DNA of 64,000 nt, from contig CADEHE010000006.1 in NCBI GenBank assembly GCA_902826775.1, positions 172,213 to 236,212 of the forward strand. The letters are read 5' to 3'. A program made the translations under genes and the position numbers. Shown here in pieces: positions 35,882 through 44,638 of this stretch. The notes under the pieces were generated by a model that was given only the letters and a program-made list of their open reading frames with translations, did not search any database and was not told the origin of the DNA. Numbering within the stretch: the stretch's first letter is position 1; each line of letters begins with the position of its first letter. The stretch is from an uncultured Pseudomonadota bacterium. Lineage in GTDB: Bacteria > Pseudomonadota > Gammaproteobacteria > Burkholderiales > JALYOK01.

Positions 35882-36913
35882 ATGCCATGTAGAAGCGCAC
35901 TGCTTGCGATCTTTTTGCTGTATGCCGCAGTGGTCGGCAGTCGGCTCGTCCATGCCCAGGAAATCATCCTGAAAATTCACCATCCGCTGCCGCCGACCTC
36001 GACTGCGCATCAGAAGATGCTTACGCCTTGGTGCGAAAAAGTCGCGGCGCAGTCGCAGCAGCGCATCAAATGTCAGATCTATCCCGCCATGCAGCTCGGC
36101 GGTGCGCCACCGCAGCTCTACGATCAAGTCAAAGACGGCGTGGTTGACGCCATCTGGACCATTCCGAGCTACTCGGCTGGGCGCTTTCCGCTGATCGAAG
36201 TGTTCGAACTGCCGTTCATGACACGCGATGCGGAAGTTGCCAGCAAAGCCGTTTGGGATTACGTGCAGCAGCACGCCCCGAGCGAGTTCAAGGATGTGAA
36301 GTTGCTCGCGTTTCACGTGCACGGCGGCGGGCTGTTTCACATGGTCAACAAGCCGATCAAGCAGGCCGCCGACCTGCGCGGACTCAAAGTGCGCGCGCCG
36401 ACGCGCCAAACCACCAAGATGCTCGCCGCGCTTGGCGCCGCGCCGGTTGGAATGCCGGTGCCGCAAGTAGCCGATGCGTTGGCCAAGGGTGTCATCGACG
36501 GCGCGCTGTTGCCGTACGAGGTCATGCCGGCGATCAAAGCGCACGAGTTGACCAAGTTTCACAGCGAGCCCGACCCCTCGCAGCCGCGCCTGCACACCTC
36601 GGTGTTTATTTTTGCGATGAACAAAACGAAGTACGAAGCGCTGCCGGGACAGTTGAAGCAGGTCATCGACGCCAATAGCGGACTCGCGCTTTCGGCGAGC
36701 ATGGGCCGCATTTTCGGCGAGGCAGACGCTACCAACCGCAAGCTTGTACCAGCCGCGAGCATCAATGTCATCGCCAAAGAGGAGATCGAGCGCTGGAGGA
36801 AGACCACGCAGTCGGTCACTGATGCTTGGGTGCAAGAAGTTAGCGCGAAAGGCGTCGATGGCGAAGCGCTGCTTACCGCAGCGCGCGCGTTGATTGGGCG
36901 ATACGGCGAATAA
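35882..36913 (+). CDS. TRAP transporter substrate-binding protein, DctP family
   Basis: A 343-residue periplasmic protein with a signal peptide of about 25 residues ending in VHAQE. The DctP fold is seen in LKIHHPLPPTS, the GGAPPQLYDQVKDGVVDAIW region and LKVRAPTRQTTKMLAALGA, in which an Arg should bind the substrate carboxylate. A ribosome site AGGAG lies before the ATG. No DctQ or DctM gene is next to it; the only permease genes in the window lie at 58.5-60.3 kb. The ligand is unknown, probably an organic acid linked with the hydratase gene upstream. Confidence 0.92.
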   Translation: MPCRSALLAIFLLYAAVVGSRLVHAQEIILKIHHPLPPTSTAHQKMLTPWCEKVAAQSQQRIKCQIYPAMQLGGAPPQLYDQVKDGVVDAIWTIPSYSAGRFPLIEVFELPFMTRDAEVASKAVWDYVQQHAPSEFKDVKLLAFHVHGGGLFHMVNKPIKQAADLRGLKVRAPTRQTTKMLAALGAAPVGMPVPQVADALAKGVIDGALLPYEVMPAIKAHELTKFHSEPDPSQPRLHTSVFIFAMNKTKYEALPGQLKQVIDANSGLALSASMGRIFGEADATNRKLVPAASINVIAKEEIERWRKTTQSVTDAWVQEVSAKGVDGEALLTAARALIGRYGE

Positions 36914-37215
36914 GATAGATCAGCACGGGTGATCGGGCGCGTAGGCGATGACGGCCAGAAGCGGCCGTTGACCGATCCAAAGATTAGCGTCAAGTCTTCA
37001 CCCTAAAGTTGACGTAGCTTTACTCGGTACGCAGGCTGTCGTGCCTACGGCGGATTGTGGCGCGAACTTGGGCGAGCAAACGTTAGCGAGGCAGCAAGAT
37101 AGATCGTTCGTGTGGAGCTTCCAGGAAATGGTTTGTCGGGAAAATTAATGATCACGCTGCAGTTCGCCCGTGGCCGGGACGTGGCCACGGGCGAGTCCTT
37201 CGAGACCAAGCGCCG
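36914..37215. other. Intergenic stretch, hairpin only
   Basis: Some 300 bp between the TRAP binding protein and the convergent DUF4394 gene. No gene was recognised; the frames crossing it are shadows of the DUF4394 gene. The only clear structure is the long perfect hairpin at 37165-37193, listed separately. Confidence 0.4.
37165..37193 (-). terminator. Strong 11-bp hairpin after the DUF4394 gene
   Basis: A perfect 11-bp inverted repeat (CGCCCGTGGCC / GGCCACGGGCG) with a 7-base loop, 22 bp after the stop codon of the reverse-strand DUF4394 gene. It lacks a T run on the reverse strand, so it may act as a weak or Rho-assisted terminator or as an mRNA end stabiliser. Confidence 0.5.
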
Positions 37216-38652
37216 TCAGCGCATCGGCGGAACGTCGATCACCACTTCGGGAAACGTGATCGTTACGTCAGCGCTGTTGTTGCCGCGCGCCGCATCGAGC
37301 GTATTGCTGAGTGCGGTAAAGGTGCTCGTCACATCCCCGGGCGCGGCGCTGAACGAGGTCCCTCCGGCCCTGACGAGGACGGTGGCACCGCTGGCAAGGT
37401 CGCCGAAGTTGCAACTGATGCGGTTCGCCAGTAGCCCGGCCAGCGTGCAACTGCCTTGGCTCGTGGTGATGGTGCAACCGAAAGCCGTGGAGCCGGAAAG
37501 CTTCGCACACGCCAGTGGTGTGCTGCTCAATATGGCTGAGCTAGCACTGGCGGGACCGAGGTTTTTCACGGTTATTAAGTAGCTCGCGCTGACTCTCCCG
37601 TTGAGCGTGCTAGAGCTACCGGAAGCGCTAACGGAGAGATCGGCTTGATTGGCAACTTGCACCGGCGGCAAGGGATTGACCGCCACATCGATCAAACCGT
37701 CGCGAGCAAGCTTGGCGATCTCAAGACTGTACGACGGCAGCTTTTGTGCCACCACCTTCTGCAGCGCGCCGACCGGCAGATTGGCGTTGACGCCGGAGAA
37801 GTCGATGCAGTAAAGATCCTGACCCGTGACTGCAAAGCCAAGGTTCACTCCGGCTGTGCTAGTGTAGATGTCAAGGTCGGCGGTGGGAGCAAAATTGATC
37901 GCGTTGCCTTGCTCATCGACGATCGAGCCGATGGTTTTCAGCGCGCCGGTTCTAGTGTCGGAGCTGCCGATGGCATTGCGCCCGGCGATGGTAACCAGCG
38001 TATCCAAGTCATAGTCGATCATGTAGAGCGTCGTGGACGGCGCCGGCGAGATATTGGTGTCGTAGGCCCCAGCCGTGATGTTGGGATCGACGTTGAAATT
38101 TGCATCACCGCTGACATACGCCAACGCCGTCTGCACCACAGTCTGATTGAGCGCCGCTCCGGTCAGGGCGAAGTTCTGGTCATTGCTGCCGATCACTCTC
38201 AGCGCATTCGGTGGGCTAGTTGGGTTGAAGTCCACCAGGGATTGATATCCACCGGCGAATCGCGGCGCGGACAAGCTAACGAGCGTGCTGCGATACGGCG
38301 TCACGCTGGCGTCGATCAGGTAGAGCTTGCCGGTGTCGGTCAATCCGTAGAACGATGTGGCGCTCGCATCGCTCGGGCGGAAATCGATACCGATCAGATT
38401 GCCGTCAATGCCGTTCACGACTTGCGTTGACTGTGCGGCAGAGCCCGGTTTGATCAGGCTGATGCTGTTGTGGGTACCGAGCGCATACAGACTCAGCGAA
38501 CTCACCGACGGATCGTTGCAAGAGCTCTGCGCGAAGCTCGGCAAAGCCGAACCGAGACTGAGCGCCCATGCGAGCGCGGCGGTGATCAGCGCGCACGCGC
38601 GTCGAGTGGAAAGCGAACGATGTGGGAATGATCCTGCGACAGAGGATTTCAT
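37216..38652 (-). CDS. DUF4394 domain-containing exported protein with C-terminal repeat-like domain
   Basis: The start at 38652 is preferred over 38679 and 38658 because AAGGAG at 38661-38666 then lies 8 bases away. The 478-residue protein has a signal peptide of about 42 residues (basic, then ALITAALAWALSLGSALP, ending SFAQ). The bulk is DUF4394: NSISLIKPGS, GIDFRPSD, TDTGKLYLID and the late GFAVTGQDLYCID follow a propeller-like repeat pattern. The last 130 residues (from about ADLSVSASGSSS) resemble a DUF11-like beta domain with SYLITVKNLGPASAS. It is likely a surface or periplasmic protein. A second DUF4394 gene lies at 45459. Confidence 0.82.
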   Translation of the reverse strand: MKSSVAGSFPHRSLSTRRACALITAALAWALSLGSALPSFAQSSCNDPSVSSLSLYALGTHNSISLIKPGSAAQSTQVVNGIDGNLIGIDFRPSDASATSFYGLTDTGKLYLIDASVTPYRSTLVSLSAPRFAGGYQSLVDFNPTSPPNALRVIGSNDQNFALTGAALNQTVVQTALAYVSGDANFNVDPNITAGAYDTNISPAPSTTLYMIDYDLDTLVTIAGRNAIGSSDTRTGALKTIGSIVDEQGNAINFAPTADLDIYTSTAGVNLGFAVTGQDLYCIDFSGVNANLPVGALQKVVAQKLPSYSLEIAKLARDGLIDVAVNPLPPVQVANQADLSVSASGSSSTLNGRVSASYLITVKNLGPASASSAILSSTPLACAKLSGSTAFGCTITTSQGSCTLAGLLANRISCNFGDLASGATVLVRAGGTSFSAAPGDVTSTFTALSNTLDAARGNNSADVTITFPEVVIDVPPMR

Positions 38653-39223
38653 TTGCATTACTCCTTCTAAGCCAGACATGAAAGAGACACCGCTCGACCG
38701 CCGAGCAGAGCAAAGCAGACTCTGTCGCTGCGAAAGCGCTTGGTGCCGATTCTTGGATGTCGCAACGTTTCGCCGTGGCGATTGCGCGGCGACGCATCCA
38801 GTGGCTATGTACGTGTCCAGTGGCCCAGCTGGATGTAGTGTCGCGCGCGAGTCGCGTGCAAGGACGCGGTAAGGTATTGGAAAGACGGGAACAAAATCCC
38901 CATATGCCTGACGGCTTAAGCCAAAAGTTCTACGTAGAACGACCGCATGCCCCTTGCCCCTCTCGGGGTCACCGTTACTGAGGCGTGCTCACCCTAGACT
39001 ATCGGGCTCTCGTTTTCTCTGCTTCTCAGGAGCAAGGATCTGCAGGATCTCGCAAACCTTCCGACGGCAATCACCCCAACTCAGCTCTCGCGTCGGCAGA
39101 GCGTCGCGAATCCAAGAGTGACGTCGAGCCGCATATGAGCTTCGAGACTGGTCGAATTGCAGGGTCAAAGAAATCAAGGCTTACGCGCAACCGAAGTTCA
39201 TTCCTTTAGTTAGGAGATCCGCT
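38653..39223. other. Long intergenic region with paired palindromes
   Basis: About 570 bp with no recognisable gene. It contains two neighbouring perfect palindromes, GGCTTAAGCC at 38913-38922 and GTTCTACGTAGAAC at 38927-38940, separated by four A, plus G-rich stretches. The region would contain the promoter of the reverse-strand DUF4394 gene and that of the small peptide gene at 39224. I looked for known riboswitch types and found no match. Confidence 0.4.
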
Positions 39224-39490
39224 ATGAAACGCATATTGCAAACCGCCGCTATTCCTTCGTCTTGGTGCTCACGGGCGTCAGCGCGCATGGCGCGCCGCCC
39301 GAAACCACTCCACCGCCTGCCACGGCGTTCGCCGCCGTACAAAGCCTATTTAGAGCCGTCGCAAGCGCTCATTGCGATGAACGACACAGAGCTGGCAGCC
39401 GTAGAAGGCGGAGACGTTATCAAATTCGTATGGAATAGCTTTGCCGAAGGCTCGAACATTCTCTTCGGTACAAAACTGGTTAAGTGGTGA
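39224..39490 (+). CDS. Small peptide with double-glycine-like leader, possibly frameshifted
   Basis: An 88-residue frame starting at ATG with AGGAG upstream. The second half holds MNDTELAAVEGG, which has the ELxxVxGG shape of leader peptides cut by C39 peptidases, followed by a 25-residue possible core DVIKFVWNSFAEGSN.... The first half is odd: after MKRILQTAA the frame gives a basic, unstructured stretch, while the -1 frame gives a signal-peptide-like FVLVLTGVSAHGAPPETTPP. This suggests two compensating frameshifts or a decayed gene. No processing or export gene is next to it. Coding status and function are uncertain. Confidence 0.4.
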   Translation: MKRILQTAAIPSSWCSRASARMARRPKPLHRLPRRSPPYKAYLEPSQALIAMNDTELAAVEGGDVIKFVWNSFAEGSNILFGTKLVKW

Positions 39491-39670
39491 TTGCATATCG
39501 CACTAGCGGTGGCTTGGTGGACAGGCCACCTCAACGCACAATCGCGGTGCTGCCACGGATCGAATTCGACTTGCGTCAAAGGCGATAAATCTACTGGTGC
39601 TGGGTGTGGTTATCAGCGGGACTTGGCCAGCGGAAGTTCTCGCCCAGGCGTTGGAGTGGCAAACCGCCGC

Positions 39671-40174
39671 TCACGGCTGTGCAGAGATCAAATTCGTGCG
39701 GTCGAGCGCGGGACAACTGCCGCGAACGTACAGCAGTACGCCGCGCGTCGTGGTGGCGATGCCGTGGCGCGTGCCTTTGGGCGCGAATTGATAGTCGCCG
39801 GCACGCAGCAGCACATCGCCCACTATGCCTTCGCCGCGCAGCACGAGGCACTCTTCGGCTTCGGGGTGATCGTGCGCCGGCAACTGCGCGCCCGCTTGCA
39901 TGCGCAACAAGAACGAGTACACTGTCCCTGCGCGCGTCAACGGCAGAATGTCGATAAGCGGCGTCAGCGCGATCCAGCCCGCATCCTGCGCGCGCACGGT
40001 AACGAGCTGCGCGGCCGAGCGCTGAGCGTGGATGCGCAAAGCCAGTTCGCGCTTGACGCGCTGCGCGCTCTGCGGCGGTACCGCTATCGGCTTGACGTGC
40101 GCCAGCGCGCGCGCAAATACCTGTGCGGCAGTGCCGCGCGGGGACGCTGGGCGTCGCTTATGCTCGCTCGTCAT
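39671..40174 (-). CDS. ChrR-like cupin protein (anti-sigma partner)
   Basis: From the ATG at 40174 the protein has 167 residues; the frame extends upstream but only into the sigma gene. The cupin domain is clear: PAHDHPEAEECLVLRGEG and GDYQFAPKGTRHG, both with metal-binding His. This matches the C-terminal cupin of ChrR, which senses singlet oxygen with the sigma factor RpoE in Rhodobacter. The zinc-binding anti-sigma domain (His-x3-Cys-x2-Cys) of ChrR is not seen; the N-terminal part is basic. It overlaps the sigma gene end by 17 bases, so the two are coupled and work together. Confidence 0.75.
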   Translation of the reverse strand: MTSEHKRRPASPRGTAAQVFARALAHVKPIAVPPQSAQRVKRELALRIHAQRSAAQLVTVRAQDAGWIALTPLIDILPLTRAGTVYSFLLRMQAGAQLPAHDHPEAEECLVLRGEGIVGDVLLRAGDYQFAPKGTRHGIATTTRGVLLYVRGSCPALDRTNLISAQP

Positions 40175-40850
40175 CGCAATCCGCCAATTTCCCCCGCAGT
40201 TTGCGCCGCAGACAGAGCAGCGCGCGGCGCACGTGGGTCTTGACACTGCCGATCGGCAGTTTCATGTATTGCGCGATTTCTTGGTGCGTGTAACCGCGAA
40301 AGAAAGCGAGCGCGAGCAGCTGGCGCTGCAGAGCGCTCAGTTCTTGCAGCGCCGCGTGTACCGCGCTGCCGCGCTCGAGCGCCAACAGCAGATCTTCCGT
40401 ACTCGCTTGGTCGAGTGCGCCGCCGTCGGCGAAATCCTCGCTCTTGGCGTACAGTTCGGCGCGATCGCGATCGCGCAGCAGATCCAGCGCGCGGCTGCGG
40501 CATATCGTCATCAACCAAGCCATTGCGCTGCCGCGCAGCGGATCGTAGTCCTGCGCCTGGCGCCACAGCTGCCAATATACTTCGATGAGAACATCCTCCG
40601 CGCAGCTCGGCGATCGCGTGATGCGCAGCGCAAGGGCATACAGGCGGCTCGAGGTGGCATCGTAGATCTGCGTGAGCGCTTGCTCGTCGCCCTGTGCGAC
40701 GCGCTGCAGCCAAGCGCGGCACGCCCTTTCCAGTTCCGGCAACGCGCTGGCCGTGTCGGCAGGCGCAGCGTTCTCGCTATGCGGCGTGCGGGACTTGGGG
40801 TCGGTGTCAGCGCCGGCTGGCGGCGCGCTGGGAACCGGACAAGCACTCAT
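40158..40850 (-). CDS. ECF-type RNA polymerase sigma factor
   Basis: The ATG at 40850 (MSACPVPS) gives 230 residues; the open frame continues far upstream but that part is not sigma-like. After an unconserved 55-residue N-terminus, region 2 is seen as IYDATSSRLYALALRITR, EDVLIEVYWQLWRQA and MAWLMTICRSRALDLLR, and region 4 as AFFRGYTHQEIAQYMKLPIG plus VKTHVRRALLCLR. No region 3 is present, so it is an ECF factor of the SigK/RpoE kind. It is followed by, and overlaps, a ChrR-like cupin gene, the arrangement of ECF11-type singlet-oxygen sensors. Confidence 0.9.
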   Translation of the reverse strand: MSACPVPSAPPAGADTDPKSRTPHSENAAPADTASALPELERACRAWLQRVAQGDEQALTQIYDATSSRLYALALRITRSPSCAEDVLIEVYWQLWRQAQDYDPLRGSAMAWLMTICRSRALDLLRDRDRAELYAKSEDFADGGALDQASTEDLLLALERGSAVHAALQELSALQRQLLALAFFRGYTHQEIAQYMKLPIGSVKTHVRRALLCLRRKLRGKLADCDDERA

Positions 40851-41073
40851 GCGTTCTCGGCACCTCGCCGTTGATGAATCGGGGATCCCACGCGTTGGCG
40901 GGTGCTCAGCCGTTGAGTGTATGACGTGCGACTGCGCACCGTTGTCATATGAACTATTGACCAGTCGCGCAGCGTTGTCTGTAGGCCGTCTTCGGCAGTT
41001 GGCGCAGGCCTGCGCCGCTGCCCGCGGTCGGGATTTCCCTACACCTAAGAACAGACGGCGAACCCGCCGAAGA

Positions 41074-41101
41074 AGCCCCACGCGCCTGAGCGCATGGGGC
41101 T
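41074..41101 (-). terminator. Terminator-like hairpin after the IPT/FN3 gene
   Basis: Arms AGCCCCACGCGC and GCGCATGGGGCT pair over 12 bp with one mismatch around a CTGA loop, 30 bp after the stop of the reverse-strand repeat protein gene. On that strand it is followed by TCTTC, so a weak U-rich tail is present. Confidence 0.6.
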
Positions 41102-41130
41102 GTGCCGACTGCCGATCTTGCTCGGGAACA

Positions 41131-44100
41131 CTAAAACTCGAAGCGCCCGGCGCGTGCGCTGACTTCGTTGGAATAGCCGGAGTCGCCCGCGCCATTGAAT
41201 GCGCGCACCCGGTAGGTGTAGCTTGCCAATGGCGTAAGCGGACTATCGTTGAAGCTGCGCACACCGGCGCCGACCATCGCGATCTGCGCAAACGCACCGC
41301 CGGCACTGGCGCGCTCGATCTTGAAGCCGCTCTCGTTAGCGCTGTTGTCGCTCCAGCGCAGCGTAATCGCGAGCGGCGCGCTCTCGGCGCTCAAGTTGCT
41401 CGGCGCCGCGGGCGGTGTGTCTCCCCCACCGCTGCCGGTGAGCACCGTGAAGTTGCCGAACGCGGTGGCGGATCCGCTTGAGGTCACGACGCTCAGCGGC
41501 CCGGAGGGGGCGTTGGGGACAATCGCGGTAATCAAGAACGCATTGTTCACGGTGCGATTGGCGCTCACGCCATTGAACAACACCTGCGCTGTGCTATTGA
41601 AGTTGACACCGCTAATCGACACTGCGCTGCCCGGTGCGCCGGAGCGCGGATTGAAGTCATCGATGCGCGGCAGCAAGCCGCCGCCACCACCGGCCGTGCT
41701 CACCGTGGCTTGGTTCGAGAACGCCGAATCGCCATTGAAGTTGAAGGCGAGCACACGATAGGTATAGGTGTTGCCCGATGCGACCGTGCTATCGACGTAG
41801 CTCGTGGTGTCGGAGCCGACGCTCGCCAGCGCCCCGAAACTTCCCGCGGCGCTTGTTTTTCGTTCGATGCGGAAGCCGGCCTCGGCCCTGCTATTGTCGG
41901 TCCAGCTCAAGTTCACTTGGTTGCTTGCAAACGTGGCCGCCAAATTGCTCGGCGCGTTCGGCGTGAACTCGAGCGGCGGTTGGGCGATGCCGGCACTCGC
42001 CGTATTGGAGAAGCCCGACTCGCCGCCAGCGCCGAACGCCTTGACGCGATAAGTGTAGAACTGTCCAGCGCCGACGTTAGCGTCGCTAAACATTGTCTGC
42101 TCCGCAGCGACAGTGCCGATCTCGGCGAAACCCACGGGTCCGAGCTGCGGCTTGCGCTCGATCTTGAAGCCGGCTTCACCGCTACTGTTATCCGACCAGC
42201 GCAAATCGATGCGTGTGCTCGCTGTGTTTGCGGCAGCCGTCAGATTGCTAGGCGCGGCAAGCACACTGCCGACGCTGAACGACTGCGCGCTCTGCCCTGT
42301 GCCAAAGGGATTGGTCACGCGGATCGGACCGCTGCTGGCACCCACGGGCACCGTTGCGACGATCTGCGTGTCAGATAGGATTTGCACTGCCGCTTCGGTT
42401 TGGTTGAACATCACGCTCAAGTCTTCGAACGCGAACCTTGAGCCAGCGATCGTGACCTGCGTGCCCGGCGCCCCACTCGGCGGCGTAAAGCCGCTGATGG
42501 TGGGTACGTTGCTGCTGGCCAGCATCGCGCACGCTTCGTTGGAGTTGACCGATTCCGCCGCATTGTTGAACGCGCGCACGCGGTAGCAGTACGTGATGCC
42601 CGGTGCCACCGTGCCGTCGGCGAACGTCGTCACATCCACTGTAGTCGTAGCAAGCAGTTGATATGCGCCGCTGCCGGCCTTGCGCTCGACCTTAAAACCG
42701 GTCTCGTTGCTGGTATTGTCGCTCCAGTTGAGCACGATCTCCGTGCCGACCACGCTGGCGCGCAAGTTGGTCGGCCGCGCCAGCTCGACGGTGAAGATAG
42801 GGCCGGTGATCTGCCGGCCGTCGATTGTGATCAGCGTGATCGGCCCGGACGTAGCACCAACGGGCACCGCCGCCTGAATAAGACTCACGCTCAAGCGCGA
42901 AAACGTAGCCTCGATACCGTTGAACAGCACGCGCGCGACTTTATCGAAATTGCTGCCGGTGATACTGACCAATGTCCCCGGCGTGCCGCTGAGCGGGCTC
43001 ACGCCGGTGATGATGGGATCGCCGCTCACGCCTACCGTGGCGGAGGCTTCGTTGGACGGCGGCGAAGCGCCGATCGCGTTGAGCGCTACCACGGTGTAGG
43101 TGTAGGCAATGCCCGGCAGCACGTTGCTGTCGGTGTGCGACGTCACATCGAAAGGCGTCTGAATCTGCGCGGTGCTGCCGTCACCCGTGCGCGTCAGGCG
43201 GAAGCCGGTCTCAGTCTTGCTGTTGTCTTGCCAAGTCAGCCTGATATTGCCGTTCAACGTGGCGCTCGCGGTCAGATTGCTCGGCGCTTCGGGAACACGC
43301 AACTCGGTGATGATGACGAAGTCGGCACTGCTGTTATCCGCCTGCTTGTCGCTATCCAGCACGCGCAGCGCTCCGGTGATCGCGCCCTGCGGCACCACGC
43401 ACTTGATGCGATCGCGCAAGCGCGTCACCGAATCGCGCAACACCATGAAAGACGCTGCCGGCACTCTCTGCCCGGGGTTTGGGCCTTTGAAGCTGACGCC
43501 GTTCGTTTGATCGAGATCCAAGAACTCGGTGCCAGGTCTTGCGAAGATGATCACCTCTTGCCCCGGCGCGCCCATCGTGGGGGTGAAACCGTCGCGGTTG
43601 CGGATATCTGGCGGCGGCGGCAGCACGTCAAAGGGATCGCGCGTCGCGCTCGTGCCGCCGTCGGTCTTGATGGTGATTGGCCCGTCGATCGCACCGGCGG
43701 GCACCGACACCGTAATCGAGTTCGCTGTTTGACCGGTGAGTGCCGCTTTGATTCCGTCCACGCCGCCGACGAACTTTACTTCCGGCGCGAAGGTGAGATT
43801 CAGTCCGGTCAAAGTAATTGACGCGCCCACTGGCGCACGGTTGGGGGTCACCAATTGGATCACCGGCGCCGCCGGCAGTGCGTTGAAAGCCAGCCGGCTG
43901 ACCGCAGCGCCGCCGCATTTGGTAACGACCGTGATCGAACCATCGGCGGTCGGTGACGGCACTTTCGCGGTGAGCTGATTGTCGTTGTCGATGCGAAAGT
44001 TGTTAGACGCGACGCCGGCGAACAGCACTTGCGTGGCGGCGCTAAAGTTAGTGCCGAATACCATCACATCGCTGCCGACCGCGGCGCTGGTCGGGTTGAA

Positions 44101-44430
44101 TCCGGTCACGGTGACGCGCCCGCTCTCCGGGGTCACGCTAAAGTCTTCGCCGCTGAGGGCGCTCTTATTGGCCGTATCGGTGACGGCGATCTTCCCCGTC
44201 GTCGCCCCGGGCGGCACGACCGCAAAAATAGTCCCAAACCCGCCGAATTCGGTCGCCGGAACGTTGTTGAACGACACCGCTTGCGGTTGACCGAAGTTCC
44301 GCACCGCGATGCTCACCGTGGTACCCACCAGGCCGCAAGGCGGCGAAAAGCCGATGACCTCGGTATCGAATGGGCCCAGCGCTTGCGTGCCGCCGCGTTG
44401 TTCGGCTTCGAACGTACTCAAATCATTCAT
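41131..44430 (-). CDS. Large repeat protein of IPT/TIG and fibronectin type III domains
   Basis: The start at 44430 is chosen for its AAGGAG ten bases upstream; the frame is open up to 44670. The 1099-residue protein has about seven IPT/TIG domains (FNPTSAAVGSDVMVFGTNF, VSPLSGTPGTLVSITGSNF, FTPPSGAPGTQVTIAGSRF, FNPRSGAPGSAVSISGVNF) and about five FN3 domains (LTWQDNSKTETGFRLTR, LNWSDNTSNETGFKVER, LRWSDNSSGEAGFKIER and so on). Four IPT units come first, then IPT and FN3 alternate. There is no signal peptide, although such proteins are normally outside the cell. A binding or adhesin-like role is likely. Confidence 0.85.
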   Translation of the reverse strand: MNDLSTFEAEQRGGTQALGPFDTEVIGFSPPCGLVGTTVSIAVRNFGQPQAVSFNNVPATEFGGFGTIFAVVPPGATTGKIAVTDTANKSALSGEDFSVTPESGRVTVTGFNPTSAAVGSDVMVFGTNFSAATQVLFAGVASNNFRIDNDNQLTAKVPSPTADGSITVVTKCGGAAVSRLAFNALPAAPVIQLVTPNRAPVGASITLTGLNLTFAPEVKFVGGVDGIKAALTGQTANSITVSVPAGAIDGPITIKTDGGTSATRDPFDVLPPPPDIRNRDGFTPTMGAPGQEVIIFARPGTEFLDLDQTNGVSFKGPNPGQRVPAASFMVLRDSVTRLRDRIKCVVPQGAITGALRVLDSDKQADNSSADFVIITELRVPEAPSNLTASATLNGNIRLTWQDNSKTETGFRLTRTGDGSTAQIQTPFDVTSHTDSNVLPGIAYTYTVVALNAIGASPPSNEASATVGVSGDPIITGVSPLSGTPGTLVSITGSNFDKVARVLFNGIEATFSRLSVSLIQAAVPVGATSGPITLITIDGRQITGPIFTVELARPTNLRASVVGTEIVLNWSDNTSNETGFKVERKAGSGAYQLLATTTVDVTTFADGTVAPGITYCYRVRAFNNAAESVNSNEACAMLASSNVPTISGFTPPSGAPGTQVTIAGSRFAFEDLSVMFNQTEAAVQILSDTQIVATVPVGASSGPIRVTNPFGTGQSAQSFSVGSVLAAPSNLTAAANTASTRIDLRWSDNSSGEAGFKIERKPQLGPVGFAEIGTVAAEQTMFSDANVGAGQFYTYRVKAFGAGGESGFSNTASAGIAQPPLEFTPNAPSNLAATFASNQVNLSWTDNSRAEAGFRIERKTSAAGSFGALASVGSDTTSYVDSTVASGNTYTYRVLAFNFNGDSAFSNQATVSTAGGGGGLLPRIDDFNPRSGAPGSAVSISGVNFNSTAQVLFNGVSANRTVNNAFLITAIVPNAPSGPLSVVTSSGSATAFGNFTVLTGSGGGDTPPAAPSNLSAESAPLAITLRWSDNSANESGFKIERASAGGAFAQIAMVGAGVRSFNDSPLTPLASYTYRVRAFNGAGDSGYSNEVSARAGRFEF

Positions 44431-44638
44431 GATCGTTTCTCCTTCAAGAAAGGTTTTCATCTGTCGTGTAATGGAATCAGCACGAAGCTCACAGTAGCTG
44501 CGCAGCCGTGAACGAAAGCTGTCGTTCTTGAAGTTGTTAGCAACATCGTGCGCATTGCATTGGCACCATCCATCATCGCGATATACGCCGGCGCACTTGA
44601 GTTGGATGTTGCCGGTGAATAGTGCCCGAGGCGGCGTT

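Noticed and set aside
38653..39223. Possible riboswitch before the peptide gene
   Set aside because: The G-rich stretch near 38881-38960 was compared mentally with c-di-GMP, cobalamin and SAM types; the conserved core bases do not match.
42658..43821. A 387-codon open frame antisense to the IPT/FN3 gene
   Set aside because: GC-rich genes leave long open frames on the other strand; its translation is Arg/His/Ala-rich with no domain, and the opposite frame has clear repeats.
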